Shown: positions 41,516 to 54,420, numbered from the stretch's first letter. The stretch: DNA of 64,000 nt from Schistocerca nitens (GCF_023898315.1 NC_064614.1:1049668432-1049732431); one strand, 5' to 3'. Notes: generated from the sequence alone by a model not told the origin. Program-made: numbers and translations.

Positions 41516-44500
41516 CATACCTGACCACTTTGAGGATGCCCACATCAAAACCGGTATCAGTCACCATGACATGGTTGTGGCAACAATGATTGCAAAGTAC
41601 AAAGGGTAACTAAACCAAGCAGAAAGTATATATGTTCAGTAAGCAAGATAAAAAAAAAAAAATCATTGGTGTCATATCACTATGAGGAACTTGAAACTTT
41701 CAGCACACGCCAGGAGTATGTACAGGAACTATGCCTGAAGTTTGTAAAAAAAGTTGACCACAAACTGGGTAGATATGTACCCAATAGAACAGTCCATAAT
41801 GGGAAGGAACCTCCATGGAATGCAGTCACTGTAAATAAACTTCTAAAGAAGCAGATATCACTGCATAATAGATGTAAAACAAAGCATAGGACTATAGATA
41901 GAGAGATGCCAAATGAAATGCGTTTGGCTGCCAAGAGAGCAATGTGTGATGCCTTCAATGACTACTGTAGTGGCATATTGTCAAATGATCACAGAATCCA
42001 AAGAAATGCTGGTCATATGTAAAGACCATTGGTCGCATCAAAGTTGTTGTCCAGTCTCTAGCGAATGAGAAAGGAACTGAAACTGAGGGTAGCAAAGCAA
42101 AAGCTGAAATGCTTAACTCCATTTTCAAATGCTCCTTCACAAAGGAGAACTGCTGTAATTTAATCCTTGAACCACTGAAAATATGAGTGAAATAAGCATT
42201 AGTGTCAGTGGGGTTCAAAAATGGCTGTAATCATTAAAACTGAACAAAGCTCTACTGAAAATGTGGATAAGTTAGCCCCTCTTCTACCTACAATCTAATG
42301 TAGACCCCTTGAACAAAAATCAGTGCCCAGTTTTTGGAGAAAAGCACAGGTTACACTCATCTACAAGAAGGGGAGTACAAGTGATCCACAAAACTACCAC
42401 CCAGTATCCTTGACATCAATAAGTTATGCAATCTTGACACATATCTGAGCTCAAACATAATGAGGTATGTCAAACAGAACGACCTTCTCCTTGCTAACAA
42501 GCATGGATTCCAAAAATATCAATCATGTAATACCCAACTCATATTTTTCTCACATTACATACTGAGACTTTGGATGAAGGCAGTCAGGTAGATGCTGTAT
42601 TTTTTGATTCCTGAAAAGCATTTGACTCAGTACCACACCAATGCTTATTCTCAAAATTATGATCATATGGGATATCAAGTGAAATTTGTGACTGGAATGA
42701 GGACTTTTTGGTAGGGAGTACACAGTATGTTATCTTCGAGGGAGAGCCACTGTCAAATGTACAAGCTACTTCAGGTGTGCCCCAGGTAAATGTGTTGGGA
42801 CCCTTGCTGTTCATGTTGTATATTACAAACGTTGCAGAGAATATTAATAGTAACATCAGGTTTTTTGCATATGATCCAGTTATCCATAATGAAGCACTAT
42901 CTGAATGAAGCTGCATAAATATTCAGTCAGAGCTGATAAGATTTCAAAGTTGTGCAAAGACTAGCAACTTGCTTTACATGCCCAGAAATATAAAATTGTG
43001 CACTTAAAAAAAAAGCAAGGGACAAGAAACATAGTACCCTGTGACTATAATATCAATGAAGTATCCTCTGACTATAATATCAATGAGTCACTGTCAGAAC
43101 TGGCTAACTCGTCTTCAGCTTATTGGTAGAACATTGGGGAAGTGCAATCAGCTTACAAAGGATACTGCTTACAAATCACTCAAGCCAACCACCCTAGAAT
43201 ATTGCTCAAGTGTGTGGAACCTGTACCAAATAGGACTGTGTTGTATTGTGGTTCTCAGTCCAGAGATTGGTTTGATGCAGCTCTTCATGCTACTCTACCC
43301 TGTGCCAGCCTCTTCATCTCCGAATAACTACGGCAACCTGCATCCTTCTGAATATGCTTAGCGTATTCATCTCTTGGTTTCCCTCTATGATTTTTACCCT
43401 CCATGCTTCCCTCAATACTAAATTGGTTATCCTTTGATGCCTCAGAACATGTCCTACCAACCAATCCCTTTTTGTAGTCAAGTTTTGCCACAGATTTCTC
43501 TTTATTCTACTCAGTACCTCCTCATTAGTTACATGATCTACCCATTTAATCTTCAGCACTCTTCTACAGCACCACATTTCGAAAACTTCTATTCTCTTTT
43601 TGTCAAAACTATTTATCGTCCATGTTTCACTTCCATTCATGGCTACACTCCATACAAATACTTTCAGAAGAGACGTCCTGCATTTAAACCTATTCTCAAT
43701 GTCAACAAATTTATCTTCTCCAGAAACGCTTTCCTTGCCATAGCCAGTCTACATTTTATATCCTCTCTACTGTGATCATCATCAGTTATTTTGCTCTACA
43801 AATAGAAAAACTCATCTACTATTTTAAGTGTCTCATTTCCTAATCTAATTCCCTCGAAATCACCTGATTATACTCAGTTGTCTTAGTTTTGCTTCTGTTG
43901 ACGTTCACCTTATATCCTCCTTTCAAGATACTGTCCATTCCGTTCAGCTGCTCTTCCAAATCCTTTACTGTCTCTGACAGAATTGCAATATCCTCAGCAA
44001 GCCTCAAAGCTTTTATTTCTTCTCCATGGATTTCATTCCTACTCCAAATTTTTTCAATGTTTCCTTTACTGCTTGCTCAATGAATGGATTGAACAACATC
44101 AAGGATAGGCATCAACCCCGTATCACCCCCTTCCCAACCACTGCTTCTCTTTCGTGCCCCTCAACTTTTATAACTGCCATCGGTTTCTCTACAAATTGTA
44201 AATAGCCTTTCGCTCCCTGTATTTTACCGCTGTCACCTTCAGAATTTGAGAGAGAGTATTCCACTCAACATTATTGAAAGCTTTCTCTAAGTCTACAAAT
44301 GCTAGAAAAGTAGTTTTGCCTTTCCTTAACCTATCTTTTAAGATTAGACGTAGGGTCAGTATTGCCTCGTATGTCCCCAAATTTCTAAGGAATCCAAACT
44401 GATCCTCCCTGAGGTCGGCTACTACTAGTTTTTCCATTCAAATGTAAAAAATTCATGTTAGTATTTTTCATCAGTGACTTATTGAAATGATAGTTTGGTA

Positions 44501-44931
44501 ATTTTAACCCCTGTCGGTACCTGCTTTGTTTGGAATTGGAATTATTATATTCTTCTTGAAGCCTGAGGGTATTTCGCCTGTCTCACACATCTTGCTCACC
44601 AGATGGAAGAGTTTTGTGATGGCTGGTTCTCTCAAGGCTATCAGTAGTTCTAATGGGGTGTTGTCTACTCCCGAGGCATTGTTTCAACTTACGTCTTTTA
44701 GTGCTCTGTTAAATTCTTCACGCTGTATCGTTTGTACAATTTCATCAACCTCTGGTTCTTTCAGTTTATGCATCTTACATCTCCTTAAATTACTACCTTC
44801 TGCAGTTTCTTCAATTTTTATCTACAGTTCTTAACCAATAAATTGTGGTCAGAGTCCACATCTGCCCCCGGGGAATGTCTTACAGTTTAAAATCTGGTTT
44901 CTAAATCTCTGTCTTACCATTATATACTCTA

Positions 44932-46176
44932 CACCATGTGATCAAAAATATCCGGACACCTGGCTGAAAATGATTTACAAGTTCGTGGCACCCTCCACCA
45001 GTAATGCTGGAATTCAATATGGTGTTGGCCCACGCTTAGCCTTGATGACAGCTTCCACTCCTGCAGGAATATGTTCAATCAGGTGCTGGAAGGTTTCTTG
45101 GGGAATGACAGCCCATTCTTCATGTAGTGCTGCACTGAGAGGAGGTACTGATGTTGGTTGGCGAGGCCTGGCACCAAGTTGGCGTTCCAAAACATCGCAA
45201 AGGTGTTGTGTAGGATTCAGTTCAGTACTCTGTGCAGGCCAGTCCATTATGGGGATGTTATTGTCACCTAACCACTCCGCCACAAGTTGTGCATTATAAA
45301 CAGGTGCTCGATAGTGCTGAAAGATGCAATCGACATGCCTGAATTGCTCTTCAACAATGGGAAGCAAGAAGGTGCTTAAAACATCAATGTAGGCCTGTGC
45401 TGTGATAGTGCCATGCAAAACAATTGGTACAAGCCCTCTCAATGAAAAACACAACCACACCATACTACCACCACCTCCAAATTTTACTGTTGGCACTACA
45501 CTCGCTGCCAGATGACATTCCTTTGGCATCTGCCATACCCACACCCTGCCATCGGTTCGCCACATTGTGTAGCGTGATTCGTTGCTCCACACAACGTTTT
45601 TCCACTGTACAATCGGCCAATGTTTTTGCTCCTTATACCAAGCGAGGTGTCGTTTGGCATTTACTGGCGTGTTGTATGGCTTATGAGCAGCCGCTCGACC
45701 ATGAAATCCAAGTTTTCTCACCTCCCACCCAACTGTCATAGTACTTGCAGTGGATCCTGATGCACTTCGAAATTCCTGTGTGATGGTCTGGATGGATCTC
45801 TACCTATTACACGTTACGACACTCTTAAACTGTCGGTGGTCTCTTTCAGTCAACAGACAAGGGTGGCCTGTACACTTTTGTGCTGTGCGTGTAGCTTCAC
45901 ATTTCCACTTCACTGTCACATCAGAAACAGTGGACCTAGGGATGTTTAGCGGTGTGGAAGTTTCACGTACAGAGGTATGACACAAGTGACACCCAATCAC
46001 CTGACCACGTTCAAAGTCCGTGAGTTCTGCAGAGTACCCCATTCTGCTCTCTCACGATGTCTAATGACTACTGAGGTCGCTGATATGGAGTACATGACAG
46101 TAGGTGGCAGCACAATGCACCTAATATGAAAAACGTATGTTTTTGGGGGTGTCCAGATACTTTTGATCACATAGTA
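44932..46176 (-). mobile_element. Tc1-like DNA transposon, copy 2, 1245 bp, inserted in RTE copy 3
   Basis: The ends caccatgtgatc and gatcacatagta form the inverted repeats and are flanked by TA (44930-44931 and 46177-46178). RTE sequence continues on both sides (gtcttaccattatata before, tctgaaacctt after), so the insertion point is exact. The transposase on the minus strand starts MGYSAELTDFERGQVIG at 46042 and continues after a stop as a long open piece (45739-45014, 241 codons). Confidence 0.85.
45014..46042 (-). pseudogene. Tc1 transposase (DD34E type), inactive, copy 2
   Basis: The N-terminal helix-turn-helix segment ends with a stop after VVTCNR, the same place where copy 1 has a stop, so that defect may have been present in a shared parent. 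The DDE domain is open but all three catalytic acids are changed: VVWSNESRYTMW (D to N), FQHYRAPVYNAQ (D to Y) and STELNPTQHLCDVLE (E to Q, with D to E earlier in the motif). The C-terminus GVEAVIKAKRGPTPY is complete. Confidence 0.8.
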
Positions 46177-47613
46177 TATCTGAAACCTTCTAGTTTCTCC
46201 AGGCCTCTACCACGTATACAACTTTCTGTCATGATTGTTAAACCAAGTGTTAGCTATGATCAAGTTAGGCTCTGTGAAAAATTCTACAAGGCAGCTTCCT
46301 CTTTCATTACTTACACCCAGTCCAAATTCACCTAGTACTTTTCCTTCTCTTCCTTTTCCTACCATCGAATTCCAGTCCCCCATGACTATTAAATTTTTGT
46401 CTCCCTTAACTATCTGAATAATTTCTTTCATCACATCATACATTTCTTCAGTATCTTCATCATCTGTGGAGCTACTTGGCACAAAATATGTGTTACTGTG
46501 GTAGGTGTGGGCTTCGTGTCTATCTTGGCTACAATAATGCATTCACTATGCTCTTCATAGTAGCTCATCTGTGTTCCTATTTTTTTAATGCATTATTAAA
46601 CCTATTCCTGCATTACCCTTATTTGATTTAGTATTCAGCTGACCAAAAGTTTTGTTTCTCCTGCTACCGAACTTCACTAATTCCCACTACGCCTAACTTT
46701 AACCTATCCATTTCTCATTTTAAATTTTCTAACCTACCTGCCCCGATTAAGGGATCTGACATTCCAGACTTCAATCCATAGGATACCAGTTTTATTTTTC
46801 CTGGGTATTACTCACCCGGGGATCCGAACTGGGGACTATTTTACCTGCAGAATATTCTACCCATGAGCATGCCATCATCATTTAACCATACAGAAAAGCT
46901 GCATGCCCTCTGGAAAAATTACAGCTGTAGTTTCCCCTTGCTTCCAGCCATTCGCAGTACCAGCACAGAAAGGCCATTTTGGTTGTTGTTACAAGGCCAG
47001 ATTAGTCAATCGCCCAGACTGTTGCCCGGCTGCAACTACTGAAAAGGCTGCTGTCCCTCTTCAGGAACCACATGTTTGTCTGGTCTCTCAACAGACAGCC
47101 CTCTGTTATGGTTTCACCTATGGTATGGCTATCTGTATTGCTGAGACAAGCAAGCCTCCCCACCAATGGTAAGGTCCATGGTTTGTGTTTGTGTGTGTGT
47201 GGGGGGGGGGGGGGGGAGGAGGACTAACAAGGTATATTGAATGTATACAGAGAAGAGCAGCACAAATGGTCACAGGTTTGTTTAACCTTTGGGAGAGTGT
47301 CAGAGAGATACTGAGGGAACTGAACTGGAAGACTCTTTGAAACAGACATAAACTATTTCAAGAAAGTCTATTAATAAAGTCTCAAGAACGGGCTTTAAAT
47401 GGTGACTCTAAGAATATACTACAATCCCCTACATATCACTCACATAGGGACCGTGGAAAAAAGATTACCGCACACACACAGGCATTCAATCAATAATTCT
47501 TCCTTTGCTCCATACGTGAATGGAACAGGAAGAAACTCTAATAAATGATACAATGGAACAAACTGCCTGCCATGCACCTCACGGTTGTTTGCAGAGTATA
47601 GATGTAGATGTAG

Positions 47614-49440
47614 AGCTTAGTTCTGTACTGTCCCAACATGTGGTTTCGAGTTACTAAGGAAAATATAGCTACATATCTACGCAAAAACTTATTGGAAAGG
47701 CAGATTTGTGAGGTTCTAAGGCTATAGCACAAAGAATCTACCTGGAAAGTGATATCATGCCATTGTTAAGAGAGATCAAGTTTTGTCCCAAAAATCTGCT
47801 GTATGTTAATGAGAGATAAATAAGAAACTGGTTCTATGGAGTATCTAAAATTCTGAATGACAAAAATATGTTAAATAACACTAATGGTTTTTAATATGGA
47901 TAAAACCTCCTCTCCTGGCTCCTAAAGGGAAATTAATTGTGGACTGTTTCTAGGGCAATCACTACAATACATTTTGTTAAATACATATAATAGTTTGACG
48001 TGTAACATGAGTGGAATGTTGTCAAACCTTTTAGTGGTCATTGGCATAGTATGTGGGAGCAGGGTATGATAGATATCAGCTAATTTTGTTGCAGGCCAAT
48101 TTGTGGAGTCCAACATATGGGTAACTCCGTCTCAAACAAGCAGTGGAGACACTGGGCTTTCCATTTGCCACTGTCATCAAGGGTGTATCATGTGTATGTC
48201 TATCTTAGTTCAGAACAACTACTACTGTGGGATGAAGGGAGATAGAATTTAACATCCTGTTGATGACACAGTCATTAAGGATGGAAAACAAACTCAGATT
48301 TAAGAAGAATGGAGAAGGAACATGGTCATGGCCTTTTCAAACAAGTCACCCTAGTTATGTGCCTTACGTGGTTTAGGGAAGCCCTGGAAAATCTAAATCT
48401 GGGTAGCTGGTTGGGAATCTGAGTTGCCATCATTTTGAATTGAGTCCACTGTGCCGTGGTGCTTGGTACCACCAACAGAATCATCTGCCATAGGCAATGG
48501 AGGTTTCTATAAGAGATTCTGACAGCAGATAAATGGGCCAATGTGCAGCATTCCATATGCTAATTCAATACTGGTATGAGGCTTTCCACTCTCAACCACC
48601 AGCTCATAATGGAGTACAGAAAGTACCACTCTAAACCTGTACATCTACTCAATGCATATCACCGGACGAGAGATTAGCATGCAAACACAGCACTGCCATT
48701 CACTATCCAAAGCATGAGAAAAGGTAGCCTGATCTGTTTGATAAAGTGATACATCATGATACACAATGGTGTTAGGGTATGAGCATTTTAAAAATTCATG
48801 TGAAGTTACATGCCCTGTTTCCCAACAGAGCACAGATCATGTAGGTGGCAAAGATATTCTCATGTGGATGATGTCCACACACAGGATCAAATGGAGCACC
48901 TCTTTACCCACTTGCAAATAATAATGGAAGCTACTGTCCAAACACGTGCAGCTGTTTGTTGATCTAAAGCTAGACGCAGGCAACCTATTCCTTATGCAAG
49001 AAAACTGACCACTTCATCACTCTTAAATTGTGTCAGTTTTGAGCAACACTCCAGGGACACTAGAATATGTGTGTGTGTGTCCAAGCCAATCATGTTAAAC
49101 ATGTCTGGGACACCACAGCATACCTTGAATGCAGCTCAGATTGATCTCCGCGAAGTACTGACTTGGTTGAGTGATTTCATGGATTATGATGACTCTCCAA
49201 TTCTTTTGTTCTACTGTAGAATCCATGTCATGTCATTCACAGCATCGAGGCAGAACAGTGAGAAGCAGGTCATTCACAGCTGTCAGAGTTGGTGGGGAGC
49301 AGCATACACTGCATGTGATGTGAGCTGGGAAGGGGTGACGGGACAGGGGAATGGAAAACTGTTGGGTGAAGTGTGTGGAGACAGAAGATTACATGAGACT
49401 GAGACCAGGACTCTTACAGGAGCAAAGATTATGTACTAAG
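47614..49440. other. Unassigned DNA right of the LINE nest
   Basis: No gene is visible; open frames are short and lack family features. Some of it may be untranslated sequence of a Penelope-like element whose GIY-YIG fragment follows. Confidence 0.35.
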
Positions 49441-49449
49441 GATAACTGC

Positions 49450-49790
49450 CATCTGCATAGCTCAGAGAGGCCAGTGGCAGAGGGAAGGGTCCAGATGTCC
49501 TGAGGTGTGAAGCAGCAACTGAAATTCAGCATCTTGTGCTCAGCTGCCTGTTTTGGTACCAGGTGGTCAATTGTGTTCTTGGCAACCGTTTGGTGGTGGC
49601 CATCCATCTTTGTGGGCAGCTAGCTGGTAGTCACACCAACATAAAAACTGTGAAGTGTGAGCACCCGAGTTGGCATATGACACTGTCTCTTTCACAGGTG
49701 GCCCAGCCTCTGACAGGCAGTGGGAGTGGCTTAGGAATGGACTACAAGGAGTGAGTTGGATCATGGGTAGTATGTCCCTCATTTCACAGC
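49450..49790 (-). pseudogene. Penelope-like element: GIY-YIG endonuclease fragment
   Basis: On the minus strand, two frames together give a Cys-rich stretch, CSHFTVFMLV-like / FYVGVTTS-like residues, and then DGHHQTVAKNTIDHLVPKQA. The order (strand with Cys/His, YVG-T, basic residue, DGH) is that of the GIY-YIG nuclease at the C-terminus of Penelope-like elements. I saw no RT domain upstream (higher coordinates), so only the terminal part is kept. The frame is broken. Confidence 0.45.
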
Positions 49791-52700
49791 AGACCTACAA
49801 TAAGTGTTAACCAAACACTGCTGGGGAAAACTTAAGACTAATCAAGACCTATGGGCAAGGGCATAGAGCATTTTCAACAACACCATACTTCAAACTTTTT
49901 AATATTACAATATAGGTTATTACTTCTTGGAGAATTAATAACCTGGTAATTTTCTGATGTAGGTTAGCTGCATGAACAATTAGGAAATATTAAGTCATAT
50001 TGTTACTGATTCTAGTAACTTTTAGGCTAAGGTGATCAATTATCAGCATTTTATGCGCATAGAGAAGTCTTTATTTTACCTCATAAAGCTTTATCAACTC
50101 AGACCTTCACAGGAATAAACCCACTGTGATGATGGAAATTTACCTGTCTAGGCTTTCTAACACTCGACTGATTAAATACTTCTGCAACAATAAGATACTC
50201 TGATCATTAAAATTTGAATGTCTGAAGAATTATCATCATTGAATACACCAGTTACCAAATTTTTAAGACAAAGGTCATAACTGCATAAACCAATCATTAA
50301 ACTTATCTACGACATATGATTGTAGCATCTGTAACTGGTTCTTGCTGAAGAAGTTATTATTAACTATTTTGGGGAGACTTAACCATGCAGCCTTCTGCTT
50401 GGAAATTAATTAACTGGTTTCTTCATGTAAAAGTATCTCCAATGTACTTTGAGAGGGAACTCCAAGTTTATCTAACCTTTTTACTGATGGACACAATTTT
50501 ATTATATAGCTTTATTTGAGTTATATTATACTTTTTATCATTAATCGTAATTTATATGTAGTGCTCTTTCATAACTGTCGTTCACACTGTGGCCTTTTTG
50601 TTTGATTAGCTGCATTTATTCTTAGCCTACCAATTTTTTAAATTACAAAGTGAAAAACAAATGGCTGGATTCAGCAAATATTACACAAACTCTGAAATGC
50701 CATGTTTCGCTAATGTTAGACACTCTACTTTGTTGTTTCTTTTCCTAACACTAATTAAAAACAAAAAACATTCAAATCAGTTACTGTTTTTGAATTACTT
50801 CGAAGTGTTAACAGAAGCACTAACATAGAGGCAATGGAGGCAGTTCCAAAGCATTATATAATGCATGGCACTTTATTTGTGTGTGTTGAAATTAAGGTTG
50901 GAAGATAATGAAAACGATTTTATTTACATTAATAAAGGACAGTATAGATTTCTATCATCAAAAATAGTGCCTCTCAGAAGGGCTGGGTCTTGAAAGAATT
51001 CGAAATGCGTTCATTTACATAAAGGAACGGGGAGTATAGACTGAGACACGACAGGTGATTCTTCATGTGGAATGCTATCTTCAAAAATTATGTCCCTGAC
51101 AAGGGCTGTGTGTTCGGAATATCTGGGAAAAAGGCCAAGGGTGATACACAAATGTATGTAGTCTAAAATGTCGTAGTACCCTGAAACTGGTTTCAATTTT
51201 TCAGCAAAGTACAGAAAGTAAAAGTAACATCGATTCTGGAGAATGTAAATGTGGATACAACGCGAGATGAAAATCTGTCCACAATAAAATAACAATCTAC
51301 ATTAAACAATGAACAAGAAAATCTAACAATTGCACCGTTAACTAGTTACTTCGGAGTTTACATTAACAGAAAATACAACATAAGTAAACATCGATACAGT
51401 GTTGGAGTAACGTTACTTATACCACATAATACCTCACCCGGCTCTCATTCCGTTTGTAAACAAGTACACCAAATGGGCTGTTGTTCAATTGTTTGCAGGG
51501 GTGGAAACAGTGTTCCAGGTAGGGTAAAATTAACGATTTGTTTTGATGTGATAAATGAAATGAAACAATAATGTAATGTATTACTTTGTGAATAGAAATA
51601 ATGTTTTATTTTTATGTTAACATAAATATAAAAACAAGCGCCAAGTAATACCTACTGATGGTAGACGATTTGGTGTAGACTCTCTGGTAAATGTGTTGCA
51701 CTTGCAACTTTGATGCGGGAAGTGGCAAGTTTTAATATGCAATATGGTGTTGCTTGAGAATGAAGTTGTAAGAATCAAATATAAATGTTTTGTATGTAAT
51801 TTGTTAGTATTGCTTTTGAAAGATTTTGTTCCCATATATTCGTTCCTTTGCAGTTTTTGACGGAGCTCACGCGAATGTTCCAGCGCGCGCGAAACAGTGG
51901 AGCTGTGGTTATGGTTATGAAGAGGTGTAAGTTTTCAGGTTCTAATTGGAAGCCCGTAAGATGTGAAGTATTTTTATTATTATGTCGAGCAACTAGATTT
52001 TGCTCCTCCACCCATATCTCTCACGTCACACAATGTCGATGTTAGTATAAGCGTGTCTTTGTTAGTATTGTAACGCGTAGATTATTCCTCAAAGCTTCTT
52101 TTTCTTGTACTCTATGTTTGAATGATTTTTTAAGACCCCATCTCCACTTCTGTAGCCCGCTTTTTATTTTTTTACCGCACATGTATTTTCCACTTGCGTA
52201 TAATAAACATAGTTGTTTTTAAGAGGTTGCAGCTGAAGTTTAGTGGTAGGTTATAACAGTGTTCTTTCATTTTAAAATATTTCGGCGTAGTGTTTTTCTT
52301 GTCTTGGAGAAGCACGAGTGTTAATGTATTTAGTTTGTGAGTAGCTATGTAACATAGATCATGGTTATGTGTTTACATATGTTTTCTTTCCACCTGACGT
52401 GTTTATTTGTGACCAAGTGGCTGTAGTGGCCGAATTTTTATCCTGTGTAGTTTTGTGCATATCACTTCTTTCCATTAGTGTTTAATTTTGTGTATTTTTG
52501 TTTCCATCGCATTAAACACAAACAACCAGCACATCAGTAGCTACTTTGAGAAATGCATTGATGTTAGTTGAGGTGTGTGCAATTATTTCCCATTTTTCGT
52601 TTGTGGCTGGTGTGTTATGTCATGTCCCTCTGAAATCGGATCTGCAGCATAGTCTGAGGTATGTTCACGTTATGCCTCTTCCTTCATGTGAAAAACCAGA

Positions 52701-52974
52701 TGCAGATAAGTACATGCACAAAAATTGGTGGATAGTAGGGTACACATGTGTGCAGTCCTGTCCACACGTCACCTTATTGTTCAAGCTGTTGGCTGCGCAT
52801 CCACTTCTTTGCAAGGCAGTGTGTGCTGTGTGTATTGTGATGAAAGGTGACATGAAAATAAGAGAGATAGATGACTGTGTGAAAAACATATTTAAATAAG
52901 TTTTATTATTCTTTCGGTATGCAAAGTGATATATTTTTCTTACAAATTTCAGAAGAGTGACAACTGTAATCGAG
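49791..52974. other. Unassigned AT-rich DNA, 3.2 kb, with one CpG-rich spot
   Basis: No gene was recognised. A short CpG-rich spot (gcgcgcgcga near 51885) stands out in AT-rich DNA and could mark a promoter. An open frame of 117 codons at 52546-52899 shows no known family features. Confidence 0.35.
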
Positions 52975-53192
52975 ACGGTGTAAGAAGATCCCTGATAGCT
53001 AGCAGCACTGTTGCCAACCTTCAACTGTGAAGCACAGTCTGCTGCAGGCTAGAAAGAGCCTTCTGCATAACTGTAACAACAATGTGATGTTGCCATAGTC
53101 ATTTATGAAATCACATTATTGTGATTGGTTGAGGTAGGCATGCAAAGCTCTGCACCCAGCCCACTGCAACTGTTTGGGATTCTCTTACACCG
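52975..53192. mobile_element. Short inverted-repeat element (MITE-like), 218 bp
   Basis: The ends acggtgtaagaagatccc and gggattctcttacaccgt are inverted copies with two mismatches. No coding sequence is inside. A target duplication could not be settled, so the superfamily is open. Confidence 0.5.
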
Positions 53193-53242
53193 TCATGACT
53201 TTAGATTTATGTGTATAACAGTATTATGAAAAGGATAGTTGC

Positions 53243-53420
53243 TGCTCACCATGCTGAGTCTCAGATAGGCACAACAAAAAGATTGTCAAAAAGTGAGCTG
53301 TCAGTCAAAAAAACCTTCGTTGGCAATTGGGGGGAGGGGGGGGGCACATGAGTGCGTGCGCACGTGTGAATGTTGTCTATTTCTGACAAAGGCCTTGTTG
53401 GCTCAACATAATTTATGCAG
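53243..53420. mobile_element. Penelope-like tails in inverted (back-to-back) arrangement
   Basis: The left part is the tail in minus orientation (complement of tttttgttgtgcctatctg and actcagca), and the right part, after a G-run at 53329-53344, is in plus orientation (GTG-rich, then ctgacaaaggccttgttggc). The arrangement mirrors the foldback element at 11833-12448. Confidence 0.5.
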
Positions 53421-54420
53421 AGAGAAGCCTGGCAACAACTCCTGATTATCTACCAAACTGTGGTTCATATATCAGTTTGAACAACTCATTTCATGTTTCA
53501 GAACAAAGTATTTATCTGATTATTCATAAATCAGTGATTTGCTTTATCAAGGTTCTTAGTGATTATATGAACGTGTGTTGGCATTTGTAGCATAATATTT
53601 ATTTTACTGTGTACTCACAGTATTCACAAAACTTCTTTTGAGATATTACAGATTAAATCCCTCATATTGGACAATTGCAGGAATGCCATAGAACTCAGAA
53701 TCCACTCCAGCAATTGTTGTTTCCAGATTTGTATGTGCACCACAAATGTCCTTCATTCCATTTACTAGTAGTTTGTTGAAGAGCTCCACCTGTGCAATCT
53801 TTTCCAGTTATTGTGTTAATAAGTCATTGGAACCTGAACATTAACCTGCAACTTTCATTTTTTTTTTCATGAGTTTGTAGGATCCTCCTTGTTTTTTACT
53901 ACCCTGGGATTTATCAAATGACCCAGAAAAAGATGGCTGGATCAGATTAAGGAAGATACAAAGAACAGAGTAGAAAAGTGGAAAAAATATCAAGACAGGA
54001 AGTATTCAAGATAGAGCAAAATGCAGGGAAATTGTTTGTAAACTTCCTACCTGGCATGCTGGATGGATTTGAAGATGATGAATGTGCATGGGAAGAGCCT
54101 GATACTCTTTAAGTGCACTTTAGCCAATCAGTCCCTTACTTTGAACTCAGGGCACCCCATCTCAAATTTTTGTCAAAATTATCTTCAGAGATGGATTTCC
54201 TTAGGCTGTCACTTTGTCTGTAGTTGGGTAGAAATTTCAGTGGACTTACTTTGGAGTCAGCAAACATAATTGCACATAAATCCCCTGGTAGCACAACAAA
54301 AACATCTTACATAACAGAACGCATGGACACCACCTGATTATGAGTGCATAGCACCTGTTAAACAGCATGAGTGATTTTCACTAAAGATGGAAAGTAATGA
54401 GCTTCGGCGAGTGCATCCCA
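53421..54420. other. Unassigned AT-rich DNA
   Basis: No recognised gene or repeat in this kilobase. It ends at the target duplication of RTE copy 4. Confidence 0.4.

Larger units (their letters stand above)
43237..47219 (-). mobile_element. RTE LINE copy 3, near full length, inserted in the CR1 LINE
   Basis: On the minus strand it starts with the 5' leader (ccatggacc near 47178, preceded by a GT/G run) and ends at the 3' end near 43237 (cagtccagagattgg...; tail tacaacaca). The endonuclease (EEMYDVMKEIIQIVKGDKN; MGDWNSMVGKG) and RT (VDLEKAFNNVEWNT) are readable. Compared with copy 1 it lacks about 560 bp corresponding to 7119-7672, the linker between endonuclease and RT. The flank aggac occurs on both sides (43232-43236 and 47220-47224). 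It is broken by stops and shifts and is older than copies 1 and 4. A Tc1 copy lies inside its endonuclease region. Confidence 0.8.
40420..47560 (+). pseudogene. CR1-like LINE ORF2 (endonuclease and reverse transcriptase), split
   Basis: The endonuclease shows MVKCRSIHNEVPEFEALMR near 40430, IISGDFNHPPINW near 40785 and NILDLM near 40940. After the GC-rich block, GISHHDMVVATM follows near 41560. A linker with basic residues (AAKRAMCDAFNDYCSGIL) precedes the RT, where motif A appears as FDS-KAFDSVPH-like remnants near 42600, then SGVPQVNVLGPLLFMLYIT near 42770 and NIRFFAYDPVIHNE near 42855. The catalytic FADD has become FAYD. Beyond the RTE insertion the thumb region reads IQRRAAQMVTGLFNLWESV and ELNWKTL, ending with the WNKLPA block. 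Confidence 0.7.
39360..47613 (+). mobile_element. CR1-like LINE, near full length, interrupted by RTE copy 3 and a GC-rich block
   Basis: The coding order is an ORF1 with an SGNH-esterase-like domain, an APE endonuclease and a reverse transcriptase, followed by a 3' end tatagatgtagatgtag repeat tail at 47599-47613. The SGNH-type ORF1 and the GVPQ-(S)VLGPLLF RT motif identify the CR1 group. The element was split at 43236/47225 by RTE copy 3, and its coding sense resumes exactly there (…YQIG- before, then RYIECIQRRAAQMVT after). Subtracting the insertions, about 3.7-4.3 kb remain, the usual size of a CR1 element. It has many stops and shifts and is the oldest layer of this nest. Confidence 0.75.

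Noticed and set aside
52546-52899. 117-codon plus-strand open frame with many Cys and His
   Set aside because: No recognisable motif, no splice context and an opposite-strand frame of equal length; likely chance.
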